A DNA stretch of 64,000 nt, from positions 1,105,553 through 1,169,552 of the forward strand of contig OZ038320.1 of NCBI GenBank assembly GCA_964035795.1, given 5' to 3'. The stretch comes from Pterobdella sp. o SKG-2022 (taxonomy: Eukaryota; Annelida; Clitellata; Hirudinida; Piscicolidae). Shown one piece after another: positions 18,858-35,752 of the stretch (the first letter of the stretch is position 1; each line of letters starts with the position of its first letter). The notes under the pieces are model-generated. The model saw nothing but the letters and a program-made list of their open reading frames with translations, did no database searches and was not told where the DNA came from. Position numbers and translations under genes: made by a program.

Positions 18858-19832
18858 TAGACAAAGCTAAATATAATTTTAAAAACAGTTATGAAAATGC
18901 GAGGTTTCATAAGACTATTTGTATTGCAAACTGCCTGGACATATATAATGATATAATAAGACTATATATCCTTAAATAATAATACAATTAAAAGATACTA
19001 TATAGAATAAAAATATCATAATAATATTATTAGACTTCATATCGAATAAAATGAGATATAATATTACTACAAGATATAAGGATAAGCACCTTGAGATTTG
19101 TATCACTTCAAGTATGCCTTCCAATATTTCTTTGTATCACTGCATCTCGCATATGACATAAAGCATTCAAAATCATTATCATCACTTTCTCATCATTTTA
19201 TTATTATTATTATTAGTAGTAGTAATAGTAGTAGTGGTATTTTTGGAATTCGCAATATTGCTACTATATTGTTGTTGATCATTTTAATGAATAATACCTC
19301 ATTTTAATTTATCAAAATTTATTATCGCCAGTATTAAGATAAGCTATTCTGGTATTATTATTATTATTGTATGAATTCATATTATTACAACTACAAAAAG
19401 CATAATTCTAAAAACTTCTAATTTCCCCTATAATAGGACAAAAATGAGTGCATAAAAATAATAAAAATGCTAAAAAAAGAAAAATAAGATCACTAGTAGA
19501 ATTGATATCAAAAATAATCTTGAAACATGATCACAAATGATGAAAGCTCTTGTGCTTCTAAAAATAGCTTTGGATACTCAAATGACTTGGTGGTGAATGT
19601 GTAGGTGGGTAGATATAGGGATAATTATAAAGAAAGAGTGATAAAGATGATGAAAGGGAGATAGAAAATAGATAAAAGGAGATAGAAAATAGAAGTACCT
19701 AAAAATAGATAGAAGGAGATAAAACCACAAAGAGTGTTTACAATTTTTTGTGATTTCAAGCTTCAAAACACCATATAAAACAAGAAAAATAACATCAAAA
19801 TACGAAACAAATTGGCCACTTGGCGTGATTGG

Positions 19833-22080
19833 CTAAGACTGTTTGATGACGTCGGAAAGACGGAATTGAACTGACCAATAGGAGTCATTGAAGTCGTCGA
19901 CGGCAGTGATGTGGAAGGACAGGATGCTCGCCATGATGAAGTATTCAGCCAATGAAAAGACAGAGAAGGCTGTGATTGGTTGGGAAATGATTATATTTCA
20001 AAGATATTATGCACGAGTTTTGTTTGACACTTTTTTATTTTGGAAATGGAGATTGAGAGTATATAAAAAAGCAAGATTTTTTGTGAATGAAATTGATCTG
20101 ACTACCCTCAATTTAGACGGAATCAAACTGGGTTCAAAACCCTGGTATTCCTCTACTACGTCAAAAACCCAAACTTTTAAATTTTTGAGCTCATTATCCA
20201 ACTATGAACCTAAAAGTATCAATACAAGAATACATAACTTGACTTATTATTTGGGATTATTTCAATGAATTATATATCATAATATGACCTTTAGTAGAAA
20301 TACCATCTAACCATGGTTACTAGAGGAAAATAATTTTTGCAAACGTCTCATAACAAGACTGAACTCGATAATTATTTCTCAATTTCTTTGATAAACGTTT
20401 CTTTCAAAAAATTTGCAATTAGTTAAATTTTACTAAAAAATTTACAATGAAATGATATTTCTAAAAAACTAAAATTATTGTTGCAAAACAATCTAAATTA
20501 ATAAAAACATTGTTATTGTTACAGCTACAATTATTGTAAGCTATTGTGATGACAAATGACCCTAAACTCACCTCCGGGAGTGCAGTATGCCCGATGTTGG
20601 AAGAAGGCCCCGAGAAGCACTGATGTCGACACCAGCAACATCGCAAATGACGCCTTCTTCTTTCGGTATGATGACGCCAACTGCTTACAGTTTTTATAAC
20701 ACCTCATTATTGAAGGAGTGAATTATGAGATTTTGAAACTTAATTTTTGCAGTTATTTTCAACTTAACTAAATGCTCATTCTCTTTTTTTACTTCAGTCA
20801 CTTTCTAATGAAAGTTAAAAATTTAGATTGGATTCCTTTGAAATACAAAATACCTCTAAAAGCTCAAACCACCTTGGGGCACTTATGGAGGTTGGGTAAA
20901 GCCATGTGGAAGATGATGAGGGTGAGAAGTTGATATGAGACACATGAAGCCATAAATATGATGAAGATCTTCTCATGCATAGCTGTGCGGTGGTGTGTGA
21001 AAGAGAAATGGCACGGTGGTGAGATGTCGTGGTATGATGATGGTGTGATAAAAAAAAGTTGTCATGAGTCTTTTGGTGAACACACATAGACACAAACAGA
21101 CATAAACATACGGTAGTTTTCCTTGTTGGATATATAGGACACAAGGACTAGAGAGGCAGTCTCGATGACATACAAAAGAAAGACAAGTCTGTAGAGGAAC
21201 TTTGGCAGTCGGCCTCTGTGGAAACAAAAATTCAACTCATAACTTCAATAATCTTCCTCATAAAAAGTAATGTGGAAGGATTCATATATATAAAGTAGTT
21301 AGCAATTGGAAACAATGAGAAAGATTCTTTTCATGTCTAAGCATCAACAGAAACATGCTACATTTGTGACAAATCTAATATTGAATTGTCATATTTCAAA
21401 TGAGTAAGGATCTTACCATGGTATACTGCCCATTTTAATGTTTAAGTGTTGATATAAAACTCATAAATGAACTGATTGCAAAAAAACATGAAAAAATCTT
21501 TCGAAGAATTTTTGTGCTACCCATACATGTATTGTAAGTATAATTATGTCTTACTTGTTTTTATTGATATTTAACACGTTCTTAAACACACCACATACTT
21601 GTTTGGAGGTTCAGAGAATATTTTTGAGTAGAGTTGAAGATACATGAAACCCATGGCAAAACGAGGAGCTGTGTGCAGGGCAATGCCGACCCTCCACAAA
21701 TACCTTTGGGGACTCACACCTATGATGGCACTTACAGAAGGAACGCTGTTCGTCACCTGATAGAATGGGGAGATGAGAGAACGAAGTGTTATAGTTTAAT
21801 AGGGTGTGTTGGGGTTATGTTTTGTTTATAAATACAGATTACTTACGTTGCAAACTGTTTCTGTGATTCTTTCAAAACTAAAAAAAAGACCTTGAAAATA
21901 TTTTAAAAAACAAATCATAAAAATTCTCAATTAATGAAAAACTTAGGTACCTGTAACTAAACACGTTAAAAGCATGACAGAAAGCATGTAAACTGTCATC
22001 GAACAAACTTTTGAAAAACTTATCTTCAAAGTTACAATATCGTTTGGCTTTTTATCCGTTTCACACATTGTACATTCCAT
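19833..22080 (-). CDS. PGAP2: Post-GPI attachment to proteins factor 2
   Basis: Multi-pass Golgi/ER protein of the Frag1/DRAM/Sfk1 family, needed for lipid remodelling of GPI-anchored proteins. Coding exons, 5' to 3': 21951-22080, 21847-21890, 21599-21756, 21112-21215, 20873-20982, 20572-20680 and 19833-19969; total 792 bases, 263 residues (human 254), phases consistent throughout. Recognised blocks: a first membrane helix (MTVYMLSVMLLTCLV), CNVTNSVPSVSAIIG, SPQRYLWRVGIALHTAPRF, the helix YVIETASLVLVSYISN, MHEKIFIIFMASCVSYQLLT, a helix ending in FQHRAYCTPG, and the last helix AEYFIMASILSFHITAVDDF. The second exon uses an AAG acceptor ahead of a T-run; a nearer TTTAG site gives the wrong frame. 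It is head to head with the C6orf89-like gene. Confidence 0.94.
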
Positions 22081-23191
22081 GTTTTTTGTAGAACCTGGAA
22101 TGCTTAAAAGTTTAGTACTTCTTTTTTAGCGGTTTTCTCCGCAGCAGTAGTATAGCACACATGTAAACAAACTCACAAAAGCATTTTTGATTGGTTGCTA
22201 AATATTTTAAAATATCGATAAAAATTTAATTTTTAACTTATTTTTTTGTAAATTGGAAAAAAACTAAACATATAAATTAATTTTTACAATTTTGTAATTT
22301 ATTAAACAATCAAATGTTTTTCTATGAGTTTGTCGATAAGTTTGTTTTAGTGCTGCTGCGACGAGAAAATTCTTAATAATCACTTAGAAAGTTTTCCGGT
22401 GGTTAAAAATTTTTTTATTAATAATTAATACCTAATTTGTAACATATTTATGAATAAAAAAATTTTAATCTTTTTTTATATTAGAGAATTTTTTAATAAG
22501 CAACACAAGTGGAATATATTAACTTGAATGGCTTGAAAAATTTTGGACATTTTATTAAATACTAAAGTAGCGATAATTTTGATGTAACTTGTGGTTTCTG
22601 GTTGACGTTTTTTGAGTTGACTTTCCCTTAGTCGTTATATCCTCTTTTTTTTTTGCATGCTGTCATTAGAACGGAGTCTTGAATGCACAACAAAATGTTC
22701 AATGGATTCTAACGATGGCGTTTGAATTTCAATCTACATGTTAGAACAAGCATATAAACAATATACAAAAGATACATTGGTGAAAATGATAATTGAGATA
22801 TAAAAAAAAGAAATAATCAAAAAGGTTTTTTAAGAAAAGCTTCCATCAAAATTTGCTTCATGAAAAAATGATATCCTTAATTGGTAGTTTGAATTGTTGT
22901 TGTAAGACTATTTTGTTGTACGCAAAACTAGAATTTTCACATCAAAGAGCAAATTGTTCAACAAGTCGAACGATATATCAAACTATCAGTCTTTTTTAAT
23001 AGCATATTTTATTTGTATTTAATTATTTATGAAGAAAATATTTTTATAATTTCCAAAAATATTAAACCTCATTTATGTAATAAAACAGAGTGAATTTCAC
23101 GAACTTATTTCTTCATAGTGCCAGGCCAGTAATTTTTGCACATCACTGAAGATTTTGACAAAGTACATTCAAAAACTATAAACTTTTTTTA
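22081..23191. promoter_or_regulatory. Intergenic region between divergent PGAP2 and C6orf89-like genes
   Basis: 1.1 kb between two opposed start codons, so both promoters must lie here or in unseen 5' UTR exons. It is AT-rich with no clear TATA, CCAAT or GC box pattern and no coding sequence. Confidence 0.35.
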
Positions 23192-26579
<3,388 letters not shown>

Positions 26580-26718
26580 TAATAATAGTAATAGCAATGA
26601 TAGTATTGATAATAATAAAAATAACAAGAAAAGATAATGAAGTTTTGAAGTGATAATAATGATAAATCAAAATTTGTATGAATATGACAACTTAAGCTGG
26701 TAATCATGAAAAATATAG

Positions 26719-26724
26719 AATAAA
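26719..26724 (+). promoter_or_regulatory. Polyadenylation signal of the C6orf89-like gene
   Basis: AATAAA 140 bases after the stop codon; the first good match on this strand. Confidence 0.45.
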
Positions 26725-26872
26725 GTAATGAAAAATACATACAATAATGTGATATAGACGGCATGACGGTGTATCAATGAAGGACGCTTCATCATGTATT
26801 GATTTTTTCATTTATTCCGATCGAGATTTCAATTTCTTGTTTCATTTTGAAATTATATCTGTTTTATATAAT

Positions 26873-26998
26873 AGAAACAAACACTGGTTTATTGAGAAAC
26901 TTAATACACGAAGCTTTTCGTAGGAGTATCTTGCGTCATCAAGAGTCACTTGATAAGCTTCGTGTATTAAGTTTCTCAATAAACCAGTGTTTGTTTCT
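26873..26998. repeat. Perfect 44-bp inverted repeat (foldback element)
   Basis: Arms 26873-26916 and 26955-26998 are identical reverse complements over 44 bases, with a 38-base loop. The inner ends carry the AAGCTTCGT core shared with the repeats at 17579, 45273 and 49813. There is no ORF, and single-stranded DNA here would form a strong hairpin. Confidence 0.92.
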
Positions 26999-27705
26999 TT
27001 TATATTGATTTCCGCCTATCTTACGTCAATATCTATTTCATACATTTATTTCGTTTGCAATTGTGTTTTTCTTGTCTGTTAAATTTCTGAATAAGACATA
27101 TTCATAGCTGAAAAATATTCCAAATCGAATGTATTTTCACGATTATTTGATGCAATCCTGACTTCTTTGTCATTATGTTGGCAGTTTTTTGAGTTCCATC
27201 GTTCATCAGTCTACTTCGATCACTTTCTTTTCATGTTTTATTTAATATTGCCATTTTTTCTATTCAATATTACCGTTTGTTTCATTTAAGATCATCATTT
27301 ATTTTTTCTAAGTGATCTTATGTTTCATTGCACGTTCCACCAAAACATTTAACTTCGATTGCTCTCTTCACCCTACAACGCCTGCTTCATTATTAGTTTT
27401 GGAAAATTTTAGTTACGATTCAAATATTCCCTTTCAATGAAATATTCACACAACATCATTAATCGCTTGTGTGGTCTTCAACAAAGATGACTTACTTAAC
27501 TATGATGTTCAAAGGACTACTGGAAAGGAACAATAGGCCAACTAGGAATGGTGGTTGGTTGTGGTGGTCGATGACTTAATGAATAGTATTGTAGACTGAA
27601 AACTGGTGCCTTTTCACAAGGTATGATCAGCATTTAAACGAGGTCTGCCCGGGAATATGAGACGGGTCGTACAACGATTGGTTAGAAGGAGGCACATGTA
27701 ATGGA

Positions 27706-27711
27706 TTTATT
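27706..27711 (-). promoter_or_regulatory. Candidate polyadenylation signal of NFYA
   Basis: AATAAA on the minus strand, 381 bases after the NFYA stop. Others further away are possible. Confidence 0.3.
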
Positions 27712-28091
27712 TTGCATTACAAGATGTGGTTCTGAAGGACAAACTTGAGCAAAAAAAGTGACTGAGACTTTGCTTAAAGATACATTTGATTTAAATCTAT
27801 TAAAATGACGTCTCAAATTAAAATTATCATTTGAGTGCCACTGCAAGAGTAGCTGGACCTCTATAGACATATATAGCATCAAATAATAACTATAATGGCC
27901 TTTATAACAATAATTCAATAATAACTAAAACAATACCAAAAAATAATAGCATCAGAAAAATGAATAATAATAGTCAAACGATGAGAGGGTGTGATCGGTA
28001 GCTCGAACTTATGGATAAATAACGTAAAACCTTTAAAACCACAACGATTATAATAAAAATAACAGAAATCATGAGAATTATAACAATGAAT

Positions 28092-31000
28092 TTAATTAGC
28101 CTTCTTCTTGGTCAGTAAGTTACAATTGGACACTAGTGTGTTCTTGTTAACCACTTTTATATAGCCCGTCCTAGTTGTAGTTATATTGGTATTTGTGTTA
28201 TTATTATTGTTAGTAATGCTACTGTTGAAGACCATTTTCACACTTTCTAGGTGGTTGTCCTGCGGGAATAACAATAATAAAAACATTAATGATAATAATA
28301 ATAATAATAATAACAACATTAATAACAAAAAAAATAATTTTACAATAGTTATAAGAAGCTAAATACAAATAGTGGGTCTCATGATAGACCAGACACAAAC
28401 TTAAAGTTCATTTGAGAACAAAGCTTTTCTCAAGAACTTATGCTATTAAATACAAAAAACAGTGATATCAATCTGATATCTAAAAGCTCTGTTGTTTAAC
28501 AGACCTTTGTGTGTGTTTAGTACATTTTTTATTAGTTAATTGATACCTAAAAAGATATGAACACCATAGAAACAATAATTAGAAAATTGAAATAAAATAA
28601 CAGTTGATGTGTGTTTTATAAATAAGTGGTGATAATAAAATAACAATTAATGAAGAAAAAAAATGATGCATAATCAAAACAATGAATGAAAAAAAAATAT
28701 AAATAATAAAAATAATAAACTCACTTGTTTTTCTGGTTCATGTTTGACGATGTTGTTGTTGTTGTTGCTAACAATAAACTGTTCAGAGGCATCCTTCTTG
28801 CTTATTGCAATGCCATTGTTAGTGTTGTTGATGTTATCTAGGGTGCTACTCAAGACTATATTACTATTAGCCGTACTATTATTACTATTGTTATTGTTAT
28901 TTTTCTCTTTGGAAATGGAGTAAAATCTGCCTCCTTCGCCTCGCATCCTGTTCATGGCATGCTTGTGTCGGGATTCATGCAGGTATTTCTGTAAGGGAGG
29001 TTGGGGTGTAGTGAGGAGGTGGTGTGGTGGTAAGGTGTGCCTTGATGGTCTGGTTGGATGTGGTATAATGACATATATGTGGTGATACTAGCTTATAATT
29101 TAAGATATTCAATATAATGATAAGTGACTGTCTATCGAACCACATGACTACACACACTAGTCAAATGCCCAAATCATACTCAATATTTTTCCAATAATCA
29201 CCACTCTTTCCTACAAGCAATCTCATAGACTTTCCCCCACCTACCTTCCTCTCTTTGGGTATCTTGCCTTGAGCTTCCAATTTAGCACGAGCTTGCCTCC
29301 TTTTCAAGATGCGGTTGTATTGTTTGGCATTTACATACAATGGCTGATCCCTCTCATCACCACCTCCATCCTCACCATTCTCTACTTTCAATAAAGAACT
29401 ATTCTGTACCATCTGTGGTGATTGTAGTGGTGTGGTGAAGTCAAATACATACAAAGCCTGATAAATTTGAATATGCATAGATAGATATGAGAATATATGT
29501 CAAATTCACAGTGAAGGTGATTTCCCATGGTGAAGCATGGATATAAAACTCTATGTGAGTGTTTGATTGATAAAATAGCCATCACTCAACACTATAAATG
29601 ATCCATCCAACCAACAACCACTCATCCAACCAACAACCACTCATCGAACCATCAATGTAATCAACTTCCCACAACGCACCATGATAATCTGGTTATTATT
29701 GTTGGCATTGTTGTTATTGGTGCCTGATAAGTTGAGGGCTCCTGACTGCATCAGCTGACTCAAAGGCATGTGTACTATTTGACCTGCAAATCATGGGGTC
29801 AGCGGTGGTGAAGATGTGTCACATATAGTAGAAGTAATAGTATTATTAATAGTAGAAGTAATTTGAATAATAGAATATCATCTAAAAGTAGTAATGATAA
29901 GATTGGATGTAATTATAAGAGAATTTTTAGTAATAATAGAGCTATCAGTAATATAGGAGTGTATTAATGATAAAAAGTAGTAGTCCAACCCATGCTAGCA
30001 TGGTAACAGACGCTAAACGATGATGAGTAGTATTAAACTAACATAACCATGAAAGATTGCACTGAGACTCAGATGAAGATTAGCACGAATATGAAACACA
30101 ACGATGAAGATTATTATTATTATGGAAACTATCATGGATGTAAGACACATCAGATTCAATTGGTCGTTTTGAAGACTAACACTTATTAATGAGCTATACC
30201 TCAAAATATGATTTATCATAATGGAAATTTTTCATGAATGTACGTGAAAACTGAACTATTTTGAAGTTTGAAAAAATACTTAAAGTATGAAAAAATGTTC
30301 TTAAAGAAAATTAATCAATAAAATAACAGATAATATTTTTAAAAAAATAATTTATGAAACAAATAATAAAAATAATAAATAAAATGCAAAAAAACTCAAC
30401 ATCTGTCACAGACATCACCACAAAAAACAAGAAAATCATATCATCATAAAGAATATTAAGAAGATGAAGACAACTTTGAAATCATTTTCTATAAGATTAG
30501 TCTAAAAGATGAACCTAGAACATTTCCATTTACTATCAGCAACTCATCATCAATACTAACATTATCAATATCCTCATTGACCCTACCTCATCACCATCAA
30601 CCCACCATCATCATTACTGGCCTCCTTCTGCTCTCCATCATTATCCCCACTATCAATAAAATCCCATCACCCGCAACTCCCCAATCCTATCAAAGCACCC
30701 ACCATTTTGAGTCTGAACTTGCACCGTCTGATTGGATGATGAAGCATCCACCTGAGATGCCATTGGTTGGTACAAAATTGTTTGTCCATTTTGTATGAGA
30801 CCTGCAGAGTGTTTGTGTGTGTGTGATGAAATGACGTTTGTTTGTCATTGCTCGTATGTGATGTTGGTCAGGTAGCTTTGTTGTGGAGGTTAATACTGAG
30901 ATTTCAGTTGTTTTTTTGTTTATTAAGTTATTTTTTATGTTTTTTGTTTATATATATATTGTGTGTATAACTATAAAAATGGATGTGTTTAAAAGTTGTG

Positions 31001-31745
31001 GATGTGAGATACCTTGGTTGATGAGCTGTGGTGAGGAGGCAAGTTGGGGTTGCTGGATGATAATCTGCTGATGCTGCATCAATATCATTGATATTCATTG
31101 AGTTAAAAATAGTCCTCTATGTTAAAAAATTTTTTAGGTTTGAAAATTCATTAGTATTGTATGAATACTAGGTGGCTTAAAACTCTTGAAGTTTATGCAA
31201 CTATGATGACATTCATAAGTGTTTTGTAAATTAAGCTAAAAAATATTTTTTTAATGCAATAAATCTGTCACAACCAAATAATGATGATTAAAGTTTATTC
31301 AAAACCATAGCTTAATATATTATTCAACAAATTGCGACACATGAGAAATATTCGAAGTCGTGCTATGTTGGTAATTTTGTGGGTAATGCTTAAAGGTCGG
31401 GTAAAGATTTCTCATCATTTTTGTGTAACAATTCTGATATCAGACAAAAATATTTTACAAATATAATAAGTAAACATATATGTATATAAAAAAATGAAAT
31501 TTCTCAGATTAAGTGCATAGATTATAATCAGACAAACAAAATAAACATTTGGTTTTATTACTGCATGTGAAATGTTGCATATAAAAATGGAGTTTCAAAT
31601 ATAAAATGATATAAACCTGAGGATTTTGGATGGTTTGTCCAGACTGAAAGACCATCTGGTCAGACAACCCCTGCAGCATCACTGGGGTGCCACTTGTGAG
31701 TATTATCTGACCTCCACTTTGAGCATTCCCCACATATTGCTCCAT
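28092..31745 (-). CDS. NFYA: Nuclear transcription factor Y subunit alpha
   Basis: Sequence-specific subunit of the trimeric CCAAT-binding factor NF-Y. Coding exons, 5' to 3': 31617-31745, 31013-31073, 30703-30801, 29680-29783, 29245-29457, 28725-28988 and 28092-28259; total 1,038 bases, 345 residues, all phases consistent. The start MEQYVGNAQSGGQI matches the family N-terminus. Then come Gln-rich activation segments (QQIIIQQPQL, GQTILYQPM). The conserved core is split over two exons: the NF-YB/YC interaction helix (PLYVNAKQYNRILKRRQARA) and, after an AAG/AAA junction, the DNA-binding part (KYLHESRHKHAMNRMRGEGG). After the core are Asn-rich runs and a 56-codon last exon that is not conserved; the family normally ends soon after the core, so this tail is an extension. 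Confidence 0.97.
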
Positions 31746-32711
31746 TTTTTATTTGTGGAATAATTATCCGTTTAAAATAGCTTTCGTAATTGATTTGAGA
31801 AGTATTTTTCAAAAGAATGAAAACTTTTGGAATTCTTGTTGAATCTGCCAAAGTGTTGAAACGTTTTAGTCGCATTTGTTACGAAATTCTGGTTAAGTTC
31901 AAAATTTCGATAAAAACTTAATTTCGAAGTTAGTATGTAAGAAACGAAACCTAAATGGAAAAAATTATTCGCCATTTTGGGGGATAAAAAGATTTTGGTG
32001 CAATAATATAATGGAGTCAGGAAAATTCAAATGACGCAAAAAAGACGAAAATGGTGAAAACTTGACAAAATATAAAAAGTATACATTGTAAAGAAAATGT
32101 TTAAAAATTATCGTAAGAATGATTGGTTTGCAAACCTGATCAGAACGAATCAAGTTCGAAGGGAATTGGCGATAACTTCTTCATTGGTGCAACAACGTCC
32201 AATAAGCTTCGTATCGAATCTTGCACACTTCCACTAAAAAAATTATTTTTTCCATTTTTTTTCTTGTAAATATAGTTTCGAAATTTCGTTTTGAAAATTT
32301 TAATATATTTTTTATTGACTAATTGTTAATTTATATAAAATTATTTTTTTTTTATAAAAACAATATCACTAAATAGTTCTTAATTATCGAAAAATTTGGA
32401 ATATCCACTCAAAAGAAATTTTTGGATTATTATTTTATATAGGCAAAAAATTGCATATCGACTATAAGAAAAAAATGTTCGTAAGTCAATAGATATATCT
32501 AAATATATAAGCTTATAAAACCACTTATTTGAACTAAAGAATTTAGAAAAAAATTTCTTGATAATCTTGTTAAAAGTCGAACTTCTAGCAACCATCTCGA
32601 TAAAACGCTGATCAATCCCTTTTTTTAATTTTAAAGTGAACTTTTAAAAATTTTATTTAAATCACTTGAATAAAATAAAATGAGATAATGAAAAATAATA
32701 ATGGTATTAGC
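31746..32711. promoter_or_regulatory. Spacer between tandem PSMD6 and NFYA, NFYA promoter region
   Basis: About 970 bases with the PSMD6 3' end and the NFYA 5' region. One GC-richer patch at 32155-32225 contains a CCAAT box (GTCCAATAAGC), a possible NF-Y site in front of the NF-YA gene itself; its function is inference only. No exon was recognised. Confidence 0.35.
32652..32657 (-). promoter_or_regulatory. Polyadenylation signal of PSMD6
   Basis: AATAAA on the minus strand, about 55 bases beyond the stop codon. Confidence 0.45.
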
Positions 32712-35700
32712 TCAAATATTGATAACTCTGGACAATTTTTGAATCCTGTTTAACAGCACATCTCCTTTCTTTATGGTTTCCTATTGCACATGAGATTCAT
32801 ATTACTATTTATATTCTCAATTTTTATCCAAAAAATTTCAATTCCTCTAGAGGTATATTTTCAAAAAACCGTAATGGTCAGAAAAATAAATTAAGGTCAT
32901 ATAAAGAATCAATACACCTCAAAAAAGATGCTGAATAAAATGAAATGATGATGTTAGTGTTAACTCACCTGATACTGGTAGTTCTTGTTGTCAGGTCTGT
33001 TGGTCTCAACCGCTCCTCCCACCTTGTCAATCTTGCAGTGGATTCTACCAGCTGCTATGAATCTGCCATGTTGAATACCTTCCCATGAACAAGTTACATC
33101 CACAACATCTCTCACTCATCTACACATCATCCCTCAACCATCCACACCAATCATACCTCCATCTTTACCTATTATACAAACAATATCAATTTCATCCCAA
33201 ACTACATCATTCCAAATTTACAACACACCCACCTGGATAATTCCATATCAATGAAATCTACAGTGACTCCAAAAGCCTTAGCCATCTTAGACAGAGTGAG
33301 GGAAGAGTATGACTCGAGTAGTTGGTTGTACCCGATGATTCGCATTTCCTTGGCATAGAAGCTGTAATGGGCTGTCAAATACCTGCCATGGAGTTTTTTG
33401 TTAGTTGAGGTGGCAGAAGTTATATCATTGAAGACAATCATTAAAAGTGTAGAGAAGATAGGTTGATATAGTGTTCTCAAGGATTCTTCATTGAACGAAA
33501 TTATATGGCTGGATGAGGTGTGTGATGAGTGATCAGATGAAGTGATCATTTGATGGTATGAACAACTTTATCCATTAATGCATTTACACATAAATCTTTG
33601 AAAAATAAACTATGGATATAACTCAATATAACATTGGTCAACAACAAATCACCACACTATCACTCTCTCACCGATCCCTCTTCATCATCTGTTCAACATG
33701 AGCCAGATGTTTGAAGAAATCCTTGTATTTGCAGTTGTACAATGAGAACAAATAGGCCTGAATGTCTGGCAGTGAGTGCAATACCTGTTATGAATGGGGA
33801 AATGGAAGGTGACGTGAGGAGGGTAGAAGATGAAGAAGAAAATGGTGGTTGACTGTTAGCATTGGATCAATAAAAAAAAATTTAAAAAATTATGCACAAA
33901 ACCAGAACAAAATTCACATTTCCCATTGCTAACATCCTCATTACCCACCTCTAACAATTAAATTAGACCCCTATTTTCCTCCATCACCACCCTCAACCTC
34001 AAGAATCTCAGCTCCTTTGATCACTTTGTCTCTCAGTTGTGGTCTTGAGAGGGCGATGATTGAGCAAAGAACTGTGTATGTGACAAACTGCTTGTAATGC
34101 ATCAACTCATAAGAAGTGAATGTAGCCACAGTGTCAAGAAAGAGGGAGGAGGCAGTCTTAAAATCCCTGATTGACATGTGGTACACACCCTTGTACACCT
34201 TCAACCTAAGTGGGTTGGTGGTCACATTTTATTAAAGCATATAATGGGAAATTAGTGTTGCCAAAGCTTGATGGTGCTTTTAACAATCTAACCAAAAACT
34301 ATCATGTTTCATTAAAAATAAATATTAAGAATCAATATTAAATAATGACTGAAAAAATAAATAATAACACTGTAAGGCCATAAAAAAGTATAAATAAAGA
34401 ATAATAATGATAAATAAACTTGAACAACAAAAATGACAACACCCCTTCACCTGTTCCTTCGATCCCAGTCCCCGCCTTGGTTCATCAGACTGTATGAGGT
34501 GGGTTAATGAGGGTGATATTGGTTTCTTTATTTGAAACCACAATTTTCCATATAAGACCAAAAATTATCTCTCATCACACCTCCACCTCATCTCATCTTA
34601 TTACACCACTTTGTTAAGATCTCAAACCACCTTCCTAGCACATCCCACTTAAACACCTTTCTATCTCACCACAAACTTCTGAGCCTTCTCAAGGGATGAC
34701 TTGACAAGCTCATGATCCACATGAAACATTCCAAGGCGGATTAGATGGAATTCCAAATCCAATTTGTATCCAAGTGTTAGAGACTTTTCTGTCATCTTCT
34801 TGAACTGGGCCAGCGCTAAGTCCTTTTTGTGGTTAGATGTTTTACAAATAAGAATCAATATCAAATAAGTGAAACAAACTTTGAAAAAAATTTTTGATAA
34901 TTTATTAAACATTTTAATTGAAGGAAAATTTTTTACATGCTCTTTTTATTCAACTAAAATGTTTGATAAGTAATAGCTTAATATAAATCATTAGTAAATA
35001 ATAATAAGATTGTACTTATCTTAAATTTTAGTCAAATAAAAATTGTTTAGATGTTCTTTTGAGAAATTCCTCATAAATCAAGAAATATATTTTGAAAAAT
35101 TTAAAATCACACTATTGAAATACCATTACAAAGAATGTTGATATAAAAATGTATTTGAATAAGAAAATAAAAGATAATTTACACCACAGACCTTGGCACC
35201 AATGCAACTGTAGTATTCTGCCTTTTTGAGAAGCGTATCCCTCACTTCAATCTCTCCCTGGTTCTTTTCTGCATCATCCAAAGTGGCATCCAACTCCTTC
35301 AACTTCTTCTCATTAGCATCTTTCATTTTTTTCAACAGACCTTCATCCAACCTCCATCCAAGATCACGACACAATTCCTCGTAAAATGGTGCCATGTCTG
35401 TATGAATGTTTGACAATGACTACAACATGTTGTATGAACTTTCAAAACAATATCAATCTCGATATTAGAATAATATGACAAGTTACATGGAAAAACGAAG
35501 TTCTCATAAAACTTAATTAAATATTTAGAAATAAATTATTGAAGTAGACAAAATTTTGGCAGATGAAGTTAAAAATAAAAGACGGATGACGAAGCATTTT
35601 CACTCACTGCCATCTTTTACAGCCGCCAGCAAATCTTGGGCTACTTTTGAATCGTTATCCTCAAACTTTTTTTGTAATAAAAATTTCCATTGAGCTAATT

Positions 35701-35752
35701 GTAAGTCTGGAATTTTAGCCAAGCCCTCTTCTTCAAAATTTTCAATCGGCAT
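32712..35752 (-). CDS. PSMD6: 26S proteasome non-ATPase regulatory subunit 6 (Rpn7)
   Basis: Lid subunit of the 19S regulatory particle. Coding exons, 5' to 3': 35608-35752, 35192-35397, 34677-34822, 34451-34489, 33998-34205, 33672-33784, 33233-33382, 32969-33062 and 32712-32780; 1,170 bases, 389 residues, the same length as human PSMD6. Blocks seen: [18 protein letters not shown], a charged coiled coil around [75 protein letters not shown], and the PCI winged-helix part [20 protein letters not shown] with [17 protein letters not shown]. It ends [13 protein letters not shown]. The third exon needs the donor AA/GTTTGT, which restores the family sequence; the GTG-GTGAGA just after it would shift the frame. 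Confidence 0.98.

Larger units (their letters stand above)
16551..19832. other. Intergenic region with unassigned exon-like segments
   Basis: No gene recognised. Two segments look like coding sequence and are listed separately (17169-17234 on plus, 17864-18016 on minus). Two minus-strand segments with splice-like borders, near 16690-16745 and 16985-17050, resemble each other (GAAGAACA-GTC-AA-AATGCT-GAGG) but show no known motif. The rest is AT-rich, with trinucleotide runs near 19200-19230. Confidence 0.35.
26580..28091. other. Intergenic region between convergent C6orf89-like and NFYA genes
   Basis: Holds the two 3' UTRs and a perfect hairpin repeat at 26873-26998. No coding exon was seen. 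Confidence 0.5.

Noticed and set aside
19801..19990. Cluster of CCAAT/ATTGG boxes and a TGACGTC site that looked like a promoter
   Set aside because: Most of it is the last coding exon of PGAP2 (19833-19969), so the motifs are explained by coding sequence.
19888..20268. 126-codon plus-strand ORF
   Set aside because: Overlaps the last PGAP2 exon in antisense and has no motif or splice context of its own.
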